Below, in pieces: positions 45,725 to 54,756 of a DNA stretch of 64,000 nucleotides. The notes under the pieces are model-generated. The model saw only the letters and a list, made by a program, of their open reading frames with translations. It ran no database searches and was not told the origin of the DNA. Source of the stretch: Flavobacterium saccharophilum (GTDB lineage: Bacteria > Bacteroidota > Bacteroidia > Flavobacteriales > Flavobacteriaceae); contig NZ_FRBY01000007.1 in NCBI RefSeq assembly GCF_900142735.1, positions 62,001 to 126,000 on the forward strand. The letters are read 5' to 3'. The translations under genes were made by a program, and so were the position numbers. The stretch's first letter is position 1. Each line of letters begins with the position of its first letter.

Positions 45725-46922
45725 ATCGATCAAAATTTATGTCGCTATTCTGGTTTTTGTTTTAGCCTTAATCCTAATTTCAGACCGCGACGAGAAAAAG
45801 CCTATCGACTGGCGCCCAACATTTTCTGTACACGATAAAATTCCGTACGGATTATATATTCTGAATAAAGAAATTAAACCTCTTTTAAAAAATCAGAAAA
45901 TTGAAAGAATTGCTGACATAACACCGTATGAATATTTGGATTCAAAATACGATGCTGATACTTTGGTTGAAAATTACAAAATACAAGGTACTTTTTTAAG
46001 CATTTCAGATCTTGAAAATATTGACGAACAATCGGTTAAAGAACTTTTTTATTTTGTTTCACGCGGAAATAATGCATTTTTAAGCATGAGAACATTTCCA
46101 GAAGCCTTAATGGACAGCCTGAAAATTGATACCAAATTTGAATTCCACCAGCCAAAAAATAATATAATCTGGATGGCAAATAAAAATGTAAGTTCTAAAA
46201 AATACGTTTTTCAACAAGCTGTAGAAGATTATTTTACTAAAATCGATACTGCAAATACAACAGTTTTAGGATATCAAAGCAATGAGAAAAAAGAAAGAGA
46301 CATCAATTTTATAAAAGTCCCCTATAAAGACGGTAATTTTTACCTGCATACGCAGCCAGCGGCGTTTACGAACTTTCATTTATTAAAAAAAGATCATTTT
46401 CAATATGCTGAAAATGTGCTGTCCTATATCCCAAAAGGCGATGTTTTTTGGTATACCAAATTGCAAAACGACAAATCGATTTCGCATTCTCCTTTGCGTT
46501 ATATTCACAGTCAGCCTGCGCTGAAATGGGCCTGGTATTTAAGCTTAATCGGAATTCTGATTTTTATTATTTTTAATGCCAAACGAAAACAAAGAATTGT
46601 TCCGGTATTAAAACCTTTACCTAACTTAACGGTCGATTTCACTAAAACGATTGGAAATTTATATTATCAGGAAGGTGACCATGAGAATTTAATCGATAAA
46701 AAAATCATTTATTTTCTGGAGAAAATCAGAAATGAATATTTAATTGACACAACAAAATTGGATGATGTTTTTATTCAAAAACTACATCATAAAACAGGAA
46801 AAAATATAGCCGATATTCAGGAATTGGTTTTTCTGATTAATGAACATCGAAATAGTTATCACGGAAGTCTCGAAGAAGATTTAATCCGAATTAATAACGC
46901 GATCGAGAAAATTTTACATTAA
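45717..46922 (+). CDS. DUF4350 domain membrane protein
   Basis: 401 residues. A single N-terminal membrane helix (1-22) precedes a DUF4350 region with FSVHDKIPYGLYILNKE and FLSISDLENIDEQSVKELFYFVSRGNNAFLS. A second membrane helix (about 272-290, WYLSLIGILIFIIFNAKR) is followed by a cytoplasmic tail with NLYYQEGDHENLIDKKI. The fold resembles a GATase-like ligand-binding domain in the periplasm. Role in the MoxR locus is unknown. Confidence 0.85.
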   Translation: MNKSIKIYVAILVFVLALILISDRDEKKPIDWRPTFSVHDKIPYGLYILNKEIKPLLKNQKIERIADITPYEYLDSKYDADTLVENYKIQGTFLSISDLENIDEQSVKELFYFVSRGNNAFLSMRTFPEALMDSLKIDTKFEFHQPKNNIIWMANKNVSSKKYVFQQAVEDYFTKIDTANTTVLGYQSNEKKERDINFIKVPYKDGNFYLHTQPAAFTNFHLLKKDHFQYAENVLSYIPKGDVFWYTKLQNDKSISHSPLRYIHSQPALKWAWYLSLIGILIFIIFNAKRKQRIVPVLKPLPNLTVDFTKTIGNLYYQEGDHENLIDKKIIYFLEKIRNEYLIDTTKLDDVFIQKLHHKTGKNIADIQELVFLINEHRNSYHGSLEEDLIRINNAIEKILH

Positions 46923-47072
46923 GAAATAATTAGCACAGGTTAAATATTTCACGAAGATTAAAAAAGATTCTAGCAGATCTGCGCAAATTTTCACAAATAA
47001 AATTCAAATAAAATCTGCAAAATCTGCGTAAAAAAAAATAAAAAATTTAACAGAAGAAAAACATACCAAACC
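46923..47072. repeat. Word-like AAATCTGCG sequence before the MoxR gene
   Basis: 150 bp containing TCACGAAGATTAAAAAAGATT, AGATCTGCGCAAATTT and AAAATCTGCAAAATCTGCGTAAAAA. The GCAGATTT and AAATCTGC words can pair. No gene. The operon may continue through it or restart here. Confidence 0.4.
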
Positions 47073-48086
47073 ATGGACGATATCAATACCCCAGAAACCG
47101 AGATCACAAATGAAAATGTGAATTTTGAAACCAGAATAAATTTAGCGCCTCTTTTGGAGCATGTAAATGCTATTAAAACAGAATTAGAAACTGTCATTGT
47201 GGGGCAACAAAAAATGATTGATCAGCTTTTGGTTGCGATTTTATCAAACGGACATGTTTTGTTGGAAGGTGTTCCGGGAGTTGCCAAAACGATTACCGCA
47301 AAACTATTATCAAAAACCTTAAATATTGGCTTTAGCCGAATTCAGTTTACGCCGGACTTGATGCCGTCAGATATATTAGGAACTTCGATTTTCAATTTAA
47401 AAAGTTCTGAATTTGAATTCAAACAAGGACCTATTTTCTCCAATCTAATTTTGATAGATGAGATAAACCGTGCTCCTGCCAAAACACAAGCTGCCCTTTT
47501 TGAAGTTATGGAAGAGCGCCAGATTACTATTGATGGATCAGCCTTTCAATTGGAAACTCCATTTTTGGTTATTGCCACACAAAACCCAATTGAGCAAGAA
47601 GGAACATATCGTTTGCCTGAAGCACAATTAGACCGTTTTTTATTCAAAATAACAATTGATTATCCAAAATTAGACGAAGAAATCCTAATCATTCAGAGAG
47701 AGCATTTATTGCAGGATCACGGAAAACTGGAAGCGATTAAAACAATACTTTCTGCCGAAGAAATAAAAGGCTATCAAGGTTTGGTAAAACAAATTAGAGT
47801 GGAACAAAATCTTTTAGAATATATCGCCAGAATTGTAGTTAACACCAGAGAAAATGCTTTTTTATACTTAGGAGCTTCACCGCGTGCTTCAATAGCAATT
47901 TTGAATGCAGCCAAAGGTTTCGCTGCCATTCGTGGTCGCGATTTCGTAACTCCTGAAGATGTTAAAGAAGCAGCAATTCCGGTTTTACAACACCGTGTTA
48001 TTGTAAATCCTGAACGTGAAATGGAAGGCATTACAAGCTCTGAAATCATCAAGCAAATTCTTGAAACAGTTGAAATACCAAGATAA
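47073..48086 (+). CDS. MoxR family AAA+ ATPase
   Basis: 337 residues. Walker A GVPGVAKTITAK, RIQFTPDLMPSDILGTSIF, Walker B LILIDEINRAPAKTQAALFEVMEERQ, sensor 1 in VIATQNPIEQEGTY, and RLPEAQLDRF with the arginine finger. MoxR ATPases act as chaperones that mature or activate partners, often together with the DUF58 protein encoded next to them. It is 66 bp from the DUF58 gene. Confidence 0.96.
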   Translation: MDDINTPETEITNENVNFETRINLAPLLEHVNAIKTELETVIVGQQKMIDQLLVAILSNGHVLLEGVPGVAKTITAKLLSKTLNIGFSRIQFTPDLMPSDILGTSIFNLKSSEFEFKQGPIFSNLILIDEINRAPAKTQAALFEVMEERQITIDGSAFQLETPFLVIATQNPIEQEGTYRLPEAQLDRFLFKITIDYPKLDEEILIIQREHLLQDHGKLEAIKTILSAEEIKGYQGLVKQIRVEQNLLEYIARIVVNTRENAFLYLGASPRASIAILNAAKGFAAIRGRDFVTPEDVKEAAIPVLQHRVIVNPEREMEGITSSEIIKQILETVEIPR

Positions 48087-48151
48087 TTGTGAATTGACAA
48101 TTAGTGCGAAACCTGAAGCCTGAAACTTGAAACTTTAAAACCTTTTTTAAA

Positions 48152-49480
48152 TTGAAATTCATCAAAAGCCTTTATCTCAATAACTTCTTTTTCTACATTC
48201 TATTAGGGATTATAGGAATGTTTGTTTGTGCTTTTATTTTTCCGAATTTATACAACAGCGTTTGGTTTATTATTTTGGTTTTAACCACGTTTTTGGGTCT
48301 GGACATTTTGCTTTTATATGTATCAAAAGGAATTGAAGCTTCAAGAAAAACACCAGAAAAACTTTCAAACGGTGATTTAAATCCCATTCAGATTACAATT
48401 AAAAACGGTTATACTTTTCCGATTTCGATTAAAATTATTGATGAAATTCCGTTTCAATTTCAGGTACGTGATTTCAAAATCATTAAAACGATTCCGGCTT
48501 CTACTCAAAAAGAATTGGTTTATGATTTACGACCAACAGAACGAGGAGAATATTACTTTGGGAATTTAAACATCTATGTTTCTTCCCCTTTAAAATTAAT
48601 TTCCCGAAGATTTACTTTCGATAAAGATCAAATGGTGCCGACTTATCCTTCGTATATTCAATTGAAGAAATACGATTTATTGGCTTTTTCGAATAATTTG
48701 TATCAATACGGAATCAAGAAAATTCGCCGAATTGGTCATACCATGGAATTTGAGCAAATTAAGGAATATGTTCAGGGAGACGATTTAAGAACAATAAACT
48801 GGAAAGCCACGGCAAAGAAAAATTCATTGATGGTGAATCAGTTTCAGGATGAAAAATCACAATCGGTTTATATGGCGATTGATAAAGGCCGTGTGATGCA
48901 AATGCCTTTTGATGGTTTGAGTTTACTAGATTATGCCATAAATTCTACACTTGTTTTATCGAATGTTATTCTGAAAAAACAAGACAAAGCCGGAATTTTT
49001 GCATTCTCCAAAAAAGTAGAAAACAGAGTTTTTGCAGAAAGAAGATCTTCGCAAATGCAAAAAATTCTGGAGACTTTATACAACGTCAAAACTGATTTTT
49101 TTGAAAGTGATTACAGCCGATTGTATGTCGACATTAAGAAAAATATCAATCAGAGAAGTTTGATTATTTTGTATACCAATTTCGAAACCATGGATGGTTT
49201 AAACCGACAATTACCTTATTTAAAAGGAATTGCAAAAAGCCATTTATTAGTTGTTGTTTTCTTTAGCAATACCGAATTAAACGCTATCATCAACAAAAAA
49301 ACAGATACTGTTCAGGAAATTTACGATAAAGTCATAGCCGAAAAATTCATGTTCGAAAAACGCTTAATCGCCAATGAATTGAAGAAATACGGAATTCATT
49401 CGGTTTTGACACAGCCTGAGAATTTGACTTTGGATGCTATTAATAAGTATTTGGAGATTAAGGCGAGGGGGATTTTATAA
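48152..49480 (+). CDS. DUF58 domain membrane protein
   Basis: 442 residues. Two N-terminal membrane helices (about 10-30 and 38-55) precede a beta-rich region and then the DUF58 core, GDDLRTINWKATAKKNSLMVNQFQDEKSQSVYMAIDKGR, read at about 208-250. The core resembles a von Willebrand A domain, with the Asp of AIDKGR as candidate metal ligand. It is the expected client of the MoxR ATPase. The start is a TTG at 48152; I see no in-frame ATG before Met23, which would remove the first membrane helix. Confidence 0.92.
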   Translation: MKFIKSLYLNNFFFYILLGIIGMFVCAFIFPNLYNSVWFIILVLTTFLGLDILLLYVSKGIEASRKTPEKLSNGDLNPIQITIKNGYTFPISIKIIDEIPFQFQVRDFKIIKTIPASTQKELVYDLRPTERGEYYFGNLNIYVSSPLKLISRRFTFDKDQMVPTYPSYIQLKKYDLLAFSNNLYQYGIKKIRRIGHTMEFEQIKEYVQGDDLRTINWKATAKKNSLMVNQFQDEKSQSVYMAIDKGRVMQMPFDGLSLLDYAINSTLVLSNVILKKQDKAGIFAFSKKVENRVFAERRSSQMQKILETLYNVKTDFFESDYSRLYVDIKKNINQRSLIILYTNFETMDGLNRQLPYLKGIAKSHLLVVVFFSNTELNAIINKKTDTVQEIYDKVIAEKFMFEKRLIANELKKYGIHSVLTQPENLTLDAINKYLEIKARGIL

Positions 49481-49528
49481 AGCTCATCCTATTAAGTACA
49501 TCAATCATAGTCAAATCAAAATATCAAA

Positions 49529-50893
49529 ATGAAAAAAGCTTTTATTGTTACGTTCTTATTTTGTTCGATCAACCATTTTGGACAAATTCCGAACACATTA
49601 ACACCAAGTGATAAAGTTTACGGACTTTCAAAATTCTGGCAGGAAGTCAATTATAACTTTGTTTATTTAGATAAAGTAAACAGAACCACATGGGATAATC
49701 GATTTAAAGAACTTATTCCAATTGTTCAAAACACAAAAAATGATTACGAGTATTATCGCGAACTACAAAAGTTGTGTGCATTATTAAAAGACGGACACAC
49801 GAATGTTTACCTTCCAAAGGGTATTGAGCCCATGAATACCATGTTTGGTGATTACAGACTTTTTATTCAAAACATAGAAGGCAAAGCAATAATAATCAGG
49901 ACTAATTTAAGTAAGAAAGAAGAGATTCCAGCCGGTAGTGAGATTATAGAAGTTAATGGAAAGTCAACGCAAAAATTCATTGATGAAGATGTTGCGCCCT
50001 ATATATCATCATCAACAGATTATGTTTTACAAGATTGGAGCATTTCTAATTTGTTAAAAGGTTTGGAAGGAGAAACTTTTACAATTAAAATAAAAAAACC
50101 TAATAAAAAAATTATTGAACTTACCTTAACCCATAAAAAGACAGAAGAAAAAGAAGTGTTCCCTCCTTTTGAACCAGATAGGCAACTTTTGGATTTCAAA
50201 TGGATCAATAAAGAAACAGCATATGTTTCATTAAACTCCTTTGGAGATCAAAAAATTGACAGTTTATTTATTGAAAAACTCCCCGAGTTATACAAAGCAA
50301 AATCATTAATAATTGACTTGCGATACAATGGCGGCGGAAATACAAACGTTGGTGTCCAAATATTACAGTACTTAACAAATGATACCATTGTTTATGGATC
50401 AAGACAAAAAAGCCGATCTCATATTCCTGCATTTAAAGCATGGGGAAAATTTGTTAATGAAAAAGATACTTTAAATAATTCATGGCAGAAAAAAGCTTTT
50501 TTGTCATATCATGATCAATATTTTTATGATTTTGAATATCATCCTGGCACGATTCGGTTAAAAGCAAAAAGAATTGTTGTGCCCACAGTAATTTTACTTG
50601 GACATAATACAGCTTCTGCCGCTGAGGATTTTTTAATTTATGCCGATAATCAAAAACATATGATAAAAATGGGCCAGAAATCTTTTGGCAGTACAGGACA
50701 GCCTTTTTTATTTGATTTGCCAGGTGGCGGTTCTGCCAGAGTTTGCACCAAAAAAGATACTTATCCGGATGGACGAGAATTTGTAGGCTATGGTATCAAA
50801 CCAGATATTGAAATTATTCCAACTCTTAACGATTATTTAAATAACAGAGATAAAACACTGGAAGAAGCAATAAAATATTTAAAAAAGAAATAA
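49529..50893 (+). CDS. Secreted S41 family peptidase
   Basis: 454 residues, signal peptide then tail-specific protease-like domains. SLIIDLRYNGGGNTNVGVQIL is the S41 core, and GHNTASAAEDFLIYADN has the catalytic Ser in TASAAED; the matching Lys is likely in IKMGQKSFGSTGQP. A PDZ-like region (IPAGSEIIEVNG) lies before the core. It would act in the periplasm or outside on unknown peptides. Monocistronic or at the end of the MoxR operon (48 bp away). Confidence 0.9.
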   Translation: MKKAFIVTFLFCSINHFGQIPNTLTPSDKVYGLSKFWQEVNYNFVYLDKVNRTTWDNRFKELIPIVQNTKNDYEYYRELQKLCALLKDGHTNVYLPKGIEPMNTMFGDYRLFIQNIEGKAIIIRTNLSKKEEIPAGSEIIEVNGKSTQKFIDEDVAPYISSSTDYVLQDWSISNLLKGLEGETFTIKIKKPNKKIIELTLTHKKTEEKEVFPPFEPDRQLLDFKWINKETAYVSLNSFGDQKIDSLFIEKLPELYKAKSLIIDLRYNGGGNTNVGVQILQYLTNDTIVYGSRQKSRSHIPAFKAWGKFVNEKDTLNNSWQKKAFLSYHDQYFYDFEYHPGTIRLKAKRIVVPTVILLGHNTASAAEDFLIYADNQKHMIKMGQKSFGSTGQPFLFDLPGGGSARVCTKKDTYPDGREFVGYGIKPDIEIIPTLNDYLNNRDKTLEEAIKYLKKK

Positions 50894-50965
50894 TCTGTCT
50901 CATTAGTTTTTTAACCTAACTCTAGTTATAATTGTTTTAAATCTATTAATTTAAAGTAAGATACA

Positions 50966-52051
50966 ATGAAAAAAATATTATTATCTGCGTTTGTTTTAAT
51001 AAGCTTTTTAAGTAACGCCCAAAAAACAGAAAACATCATCATCATTACCACAGACGGTTTTAGATGGCAGGAAGTATTTAAAGGAATGGATCCGGCAATT
51101 GCCAATGATAAAAGATTCAATCAGGGAGACAGTACTTACATTTATAAGAAATATTCAAGTGCCGATATTAAAGAAAGCCGTAAAAAATTAATGCCTTTTT
51201 TATGGTCAGAAATTGTTTCGAAAGGGCAAATTTATGGTAATCGTGATTTAGGGAACAAAGTCGATGTATCCAATCCTTATTGGTTCAGTTATCCGGGATA
51301 TAGCGAAATTATGACAGGAAATGTTGATGTAGCTATTAATTCAAATAGTTATAAAGCGAATCCAAATGTGAATATTTTAGAATTTCTAAATCAACAACCA
51401 AAACTTAAAGGAAAAACAGCTGCGTTTGGTGCCTGGGACGCTTTTGACAGAATTTTGAACGAAGAAAGAAGTGGTTTTCCGGTTATTTCAGCGTATGATA
51501 ATGTGGGAGGAAACAAACCTACAGCAACTCAAAAGTTGTTAAATGACATGCGTAATAATTCGTATAAACCATTTCATGAAGACGAATGTCTGGATGTTTT
51601 CACCCATTATCAGGCCTTAAACGAACTCAAAACAAATAAACCAAAAGTACTTTATATAGCTTACGGTGAAACAGATGAATGGGCGCATCATGCACAGTAC
51701 AAATCGTATCTGGACGCCGCCAACCAAGTTGATAAATGGATCAAAGAAATCTGGGACTTTGTACAAAACGACCCGCAATACAAAAATAAAACCACTTTAT
51801 TGATCACTGTAGATCACGGCCGTGGCGACAAAACAAAAGCCCAATGGACAGATCATGGCTCTGATGTGCCAGGAGCATCTGAAATTTGGTTTGCTGTGAT
51901 GGGACCAGAAATTGCAGCAAAAGGTGAAATTAAAACAGAAGGTCAATTGTATCAAAAACAATTTGCTCAAACCATCGCCAAAATTATGGGGTACAATTTC
52001 ACCACAACACATCCTGTTGCCAATGAAATTCCAGAATTACTAAAAAAATAA
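50966..52051 (+). CDS. Secreted alkaline-phosphatase-superfamily hydrolase
   Basis: 361 residues, signal peptide (ending LSNAQ). Metal-binding residues typical of the nucleotide pyrophosphatase / phosphodiesterase group are visible: IIITTDGFRWQEVF, a nucleophile region FSYPGYSEIMTG, GETDEWAHHAQY and TVDHGRGD with TDHGS. Sulfatase, phosphodiesterase or phosphatase activity are all possible; I cannot decide the substrate. A large palindrome follows the stop. Confidence 0.85.
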   Translation: MKKILLSAFVLISFLSNAQKTENIIIITTDGFRWQEVFKGMDPAIANDKRFNQGDSTYIYKKYSSADIKESRKKLMPFLWSEIVSKGQIYGNRDLGNKVDVSNPYWFSYPGYSEIMTGNVDVAINSNSYKANPNVNILEFLNQQPKLKGKTAAFGAWDAFDRILNEERSGFPVISAYDNVGGNKPTATQKLLNDMRNNSYKPFHEDECLDVFTHYQALNELKTNKPKVLYIAYGETDEWAHHAQYKSYLDAANQVDKWIKEIWDFVQNDPQYKNKTTLLITVDHGRGDKTKAQWTDHGSDVPGASEIWFAVMGPEIAAKGEIKTEGQLYQKQFAQTIAKIMGYNFTTTHPVANEIPELLKK

Positions 52052-52066
52052 TTTAAAAGTTTTTTT

Positions 52067-52155
52067 GCAACGAATTCCACGAATTTCCACTAATATTTTA
52101 TCCAAACAAAGCAGAAGTAATTAGTGGAAATTTTTGGAATTCGTTGCAAACTTTT
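52067..52155 (+). terminator. 28-bp imperfect palindrome ending the hydrolase transcript
   Basis: Arms 52067-52094 and 52120-52147 (GCAACGAATTCCA...CTAAT) pair with two mismatches and are followed by AAACTTTTTTG. The words CACGAATT and ACGAATTCC are kin to the palindromes at 24058 and 40930. Confidence 0.8.
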
Positions 52156-52194
52156 TTGTTTCATGTTACTGAAACCTACAAGGTTTCGAAAACC

Positions 52195-52224
52195 TTGCAG
52201 GAAGAAAAAAACTCTGTACCTTTG
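52195..52224 (+). promoter_or_regulatory. Promoter of the SpoU methyltransferase gene
   Basis: TTG (52195-52197), 19 nt, TACCTTTG (52217-52224): both boxes and spacing match the Bacteroidota consensus. The ATG is 29 bp downstream at 52254. Confidence 0.75.
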
Positions 52225-52253
52225 AACCTTTGCAACTTTGAGCCTTTAAAAAA

Positions 52254-53045
52254 ATGAAACAAATTACTTCTATTCAAAATCCATTTATAAAATCACTTGT
52301 TTTACTGCAGGAAAAAGCAAAGGCCCGCAAACAAACCGGAACATTTTTGATTGAAGGTTTACGAGAGATTTCAATCGCCTTAAAAGGTGGTTATGAAGTA
52401 GAAACGGTTTTGTTTTTACCGGAATTGGTTACTGAAAGTCAAATTACTAAATTGGTAAACTCACCAGTTCAATTAATTGAAATCACCAAAGAAGTTTATC
52501 AAAAACTAGCGTATCGCGATACTACCGAAGGAATTTTGGCTGTAGCCAAAACCAAATCAATGCAATTATCAGATTTAAAATTATCTGATAATCCATTAAT
52601 TTTAGTAGCTGAAGCACCTGAAAAACCAGGTAATATCGGAGCGCTTTTGCGTACTGCGGATGCTGCCAATCTTGATGCGGTTTTAATTGCCAATCCAAAA
52701 AGTGATTTATACAATCCAAATATTGTGCGTTCAAGCGTAGGTTGTTTGTTTACCAATCAAATTGCAACGGGAACCACAGACGAAATCATTGCTTATTTGA
52801 AAGAAAAAAAGATTGATTTTTATTGCGCTACTTTACAAAATTCAACATCCTATCATACTCAGGATTTCACTACTCCAACAGCTTTAGTTGTCGGTACCGA
52901 AGCCACCGGATTAACACAAGAATGGCGTGATGCGGCTACACAAAACATCATAATTCCGATGCAAGGTGAGATTGACAGCATGAACGTTTCGGTTGCGGCT
53001 GCGATTTTAATTTTTGAAGCCAAACGCCAAAGAGGATTTAACTAA
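52254..53045 (+). CDS. SpoU/TrmH family RNA 2'-O-methyltransferase
   Basis: 263 residues. An N-terminal substrate-binding domain (1-95) is followed by the SPOUT catalytic domain with the three SpoU motifs: APEKPGNIGALLRTADAANLDAV (motif 1), VVGTEATGLTQEW (motif 2) and GEIDSMNVSVAAAILIFEAKRQR (motif 3). It methylates a ribose in rRNA or tRNA using S-adenosylmethionine; the target is not clear. It is 20 bp before a serine hydrolase gene and probably co-transcribed. Confidence 0.93.
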   Translation: MKQITSIQNPFIKSLVLLQEKAKARKQTGTFLIEGLREISIALKGGYEVETVLFLPELVTESQITKLVNSPVQLIEITKEVYQKLAYRDTTEGILAVAKTKSMQLSDLKLSDNPLILVAEAPEKPGNIGALLRTADAANLDAVLIANPKSDLYNPNIVRSSVGCLFTNQIATGTTDEIIAYLKEKKIDFYCATLQNSTSYHTQDFTTPTALVVGTEATGLTQEWRDAATQNIIIPMQGEIDSMNVSVAAAILIFEAKRQRGFN

Positions 53046-53065
53046 AACTTAAATATCATCTACTT

Positions 53066-54604
53066 ATGAATTACAAATTATCAATTTTAGCATTATTATT
53101 TAGTTTTTCCCTTTCGGCACAAATCACGAATCCAGAAGTAGATGAATTGGTCAATCGTACCATAAAAGCTTTTGATGTTCCTGGAATCGCTGTTGCCATT
53201 GTCAAAGACGGAAAAGTAGTTTTAGCAAAAGGATATGGTGTAAAATCGATAACAACGCAGGAAAAAGTCGATGCAAACACCCTTTTCGGAATTGCATCAA
53301 ACAGTAAAGCTTTTACAAGTGCTGCTCTTGCTATGTTAGTTGATGAGAAAAAAATAAAATGGGATGATAAAGTGATTCAATATCTTCCGGATTTTAAAAT
53401 GTATGATGATTATGTTACCAAAGAATTCACGATTCGCGACCTATTGACACACAGAAGCGGACTGGGACTTGGTGCCGGAGATTTGATGATCTGGCCTGAC
53501 GGCAGTGATTTTAAAGCAGCCGATATTGTTCATAATTTAAGATATTTAAAACCTGTTTCAAGTTTTAGGACTAAATACGATTATGACAATCTGATGTACA
53601 TTATCGCAGGTGAAATTGTACACGTTGTGACAGGTCAAACATGGGCTGATTTTGTAGAAACACGTATCATGAAGCCATTAGAAATGGATAAAAGTGTGGC
53701 TTCGGTAAAACGCTTAAAAGATACTTCAAATGTCATCACGCCTCACGTTCCGATTGATGGAAAATTAAAAACAATCAAACGTTATGAAAATAATCTTTTT
53801 GATGGAGCTGCCGGAATTTATTCAAGTGTAAATGATTTGAGTAAATGGGCAATTTTACAAATCAATAACGGGAAATACGGGGATAATAAACAATTGTTTT
53901 CAGAGAAGGAACACGATGAAATGTGGCAATTGCAAACCATTATTCCAGCCAAAACGAGACCTCCTTATAATACTCATTTTTCAGGGTATGGCTTAGGCTG
54001 GTTTTTAAGTGATGTAAAAGGATACAAACAAGTTTCACACACCGGAGGTTTGGAAGGAAATGTGACACAAACCACATTGATTCCGGAAATAGGTTTGGGA
54101 ATTATAGTTTTAACCAATCAACAATCCGGAGCGGCATTTAGCGCTATTACTAATACAATAAAAGACAGCTATTTAGGTATTAAATCTGATGATTATGTGA
54201 CCGTTTACAGCAACCGAGTGAAAGCTAGTGAAGCATCCGCAGATAAAGTAACCGATGAAGTTTGGGCAACTGTAGCCAAAAACAAAAAAGACAAAATAAA
54301 AACCGACTTTTCTAAAATCACAGGAACTTACAAAGACAATTGGTTTGGAGAAATTACAATAACAGAGAAAAAAGGAAAACTCTATTTTGCCTCAAAACGA
54401 TCTTCTCAACTAGTTGGAGAAGTCTTTTTCTACAAAGAGGGCAATTATGTAGTAAAATGGGACAATGCCTTTTTCCATGCTGATGCACATTTGCTTTTTA
54501 AATATGATGAATCTGGTAAAGTAATCAACCTAAAAATGCTTCCAATTTCTGAGTTGACTGATTTTAGTTATGACTTTCAGGATTTGGATTTTTCTAAAGA
54601 ATAG
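53066..54604 (+). CDS. Secreted serine hydrolase, class C beta-lactamase-like
   Basis: 512 residues with a signal peptide (ending SLSAQ). The beta-lactamase domain has SNSK (Ser78-Lys81, SxxK motif), YDN in KYDYDNLMY, and SHTGG (HTG) at about 330. A DUF3471-type C-terminal domain (about 400-505) follows, as in many secreted esterases and peptidases of this family. Actual beta-lactamase activity is not implied; peptide or ester hydrolysis is likelier. A palindrome of GTTTCAGG words ends the unit. Confidence 0.9.
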   Translation: MNYKLSILALLFSFSLSAQITNPEVDELVNRTIKAFDVPGIAVAIVKDGKVVLAKGYGVKSITTQEKVDANTLFGIASNSKAFTSAALAMLVDEKKIKWDDKVIQYLPDFKMYDDYVTKEFTIRDLLTHRSGLGLGAGDLMIWPDGSDFKAADIVHNLRYLKPVSSFRTKYDYDNLMYIIAGEIVHVVTGQTWADFVETRIMKPLEMDKSVASVKRLKDTSNVITPHVPIDGKLKTIKRYENNLFDGAAGIYSSVNDLSKWAILQINNGKYGDNKQLFSEKEHDEMWQLQTIIPAKTRPPYNTHFSGYGLGWFLSDVKGYKQVSHTGGLEGNVTQTTLIPEIGLGIIVLTNQQSGAAFSAITNTIKDSYLGIKSDDYVTVYSNRVKASEASADKVTDEVWATVAKNKKDKIKTDFSKITGTYKDNWFGEITITEKKGKLYFASKRSSQLVGEVFFYKEGNYVVKWDNAFFHADAHLLFKYDESGKVINLKMLPISELTDFSYDFQDLDFSKE

Positions 54605-54610
54605 AGTTTT

Positions 54611-54681
54611 GTTTCAGGTTTCAAGTTTCAGGTTTCACGTTGAATGCCGTGGCAAAAAACTTGAAACCTGAAACCTGAAAC
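54611..54681 (+). terminator. Palindrome of iterated GTTTCAGGTTTCA words
   Basis: GTTTCAGGTTTCAAGTTTC words (54611-54637) face TTGAAACCTGAAACCTGAAAC (54661-54681). The stem can form in more than one register because each arm is itself a short repeat. Related AAACCTGAAGCCTGAAAC words occur at 48110-48135. Confidence 0.75.
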
Positions 54682-54706
54682 AAAATAATTTCATTCTATA
54701 GATTCC

Positions 54707-54738
54707 TTGCGTATATTCAAACTAATGCTTATTTTTAG
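54707..54738 (+). promoter_or_regulatory. Possible promoter of the relA/spoT gene
   Basis: TTG (54707-54709), 20 nt, TATTTTTAG (54730-54738). Last base differs from TAnnTTTG. Confidence 0.45.
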
Positions 54739-54756
54739 TACTTGAACTATGCCGTT

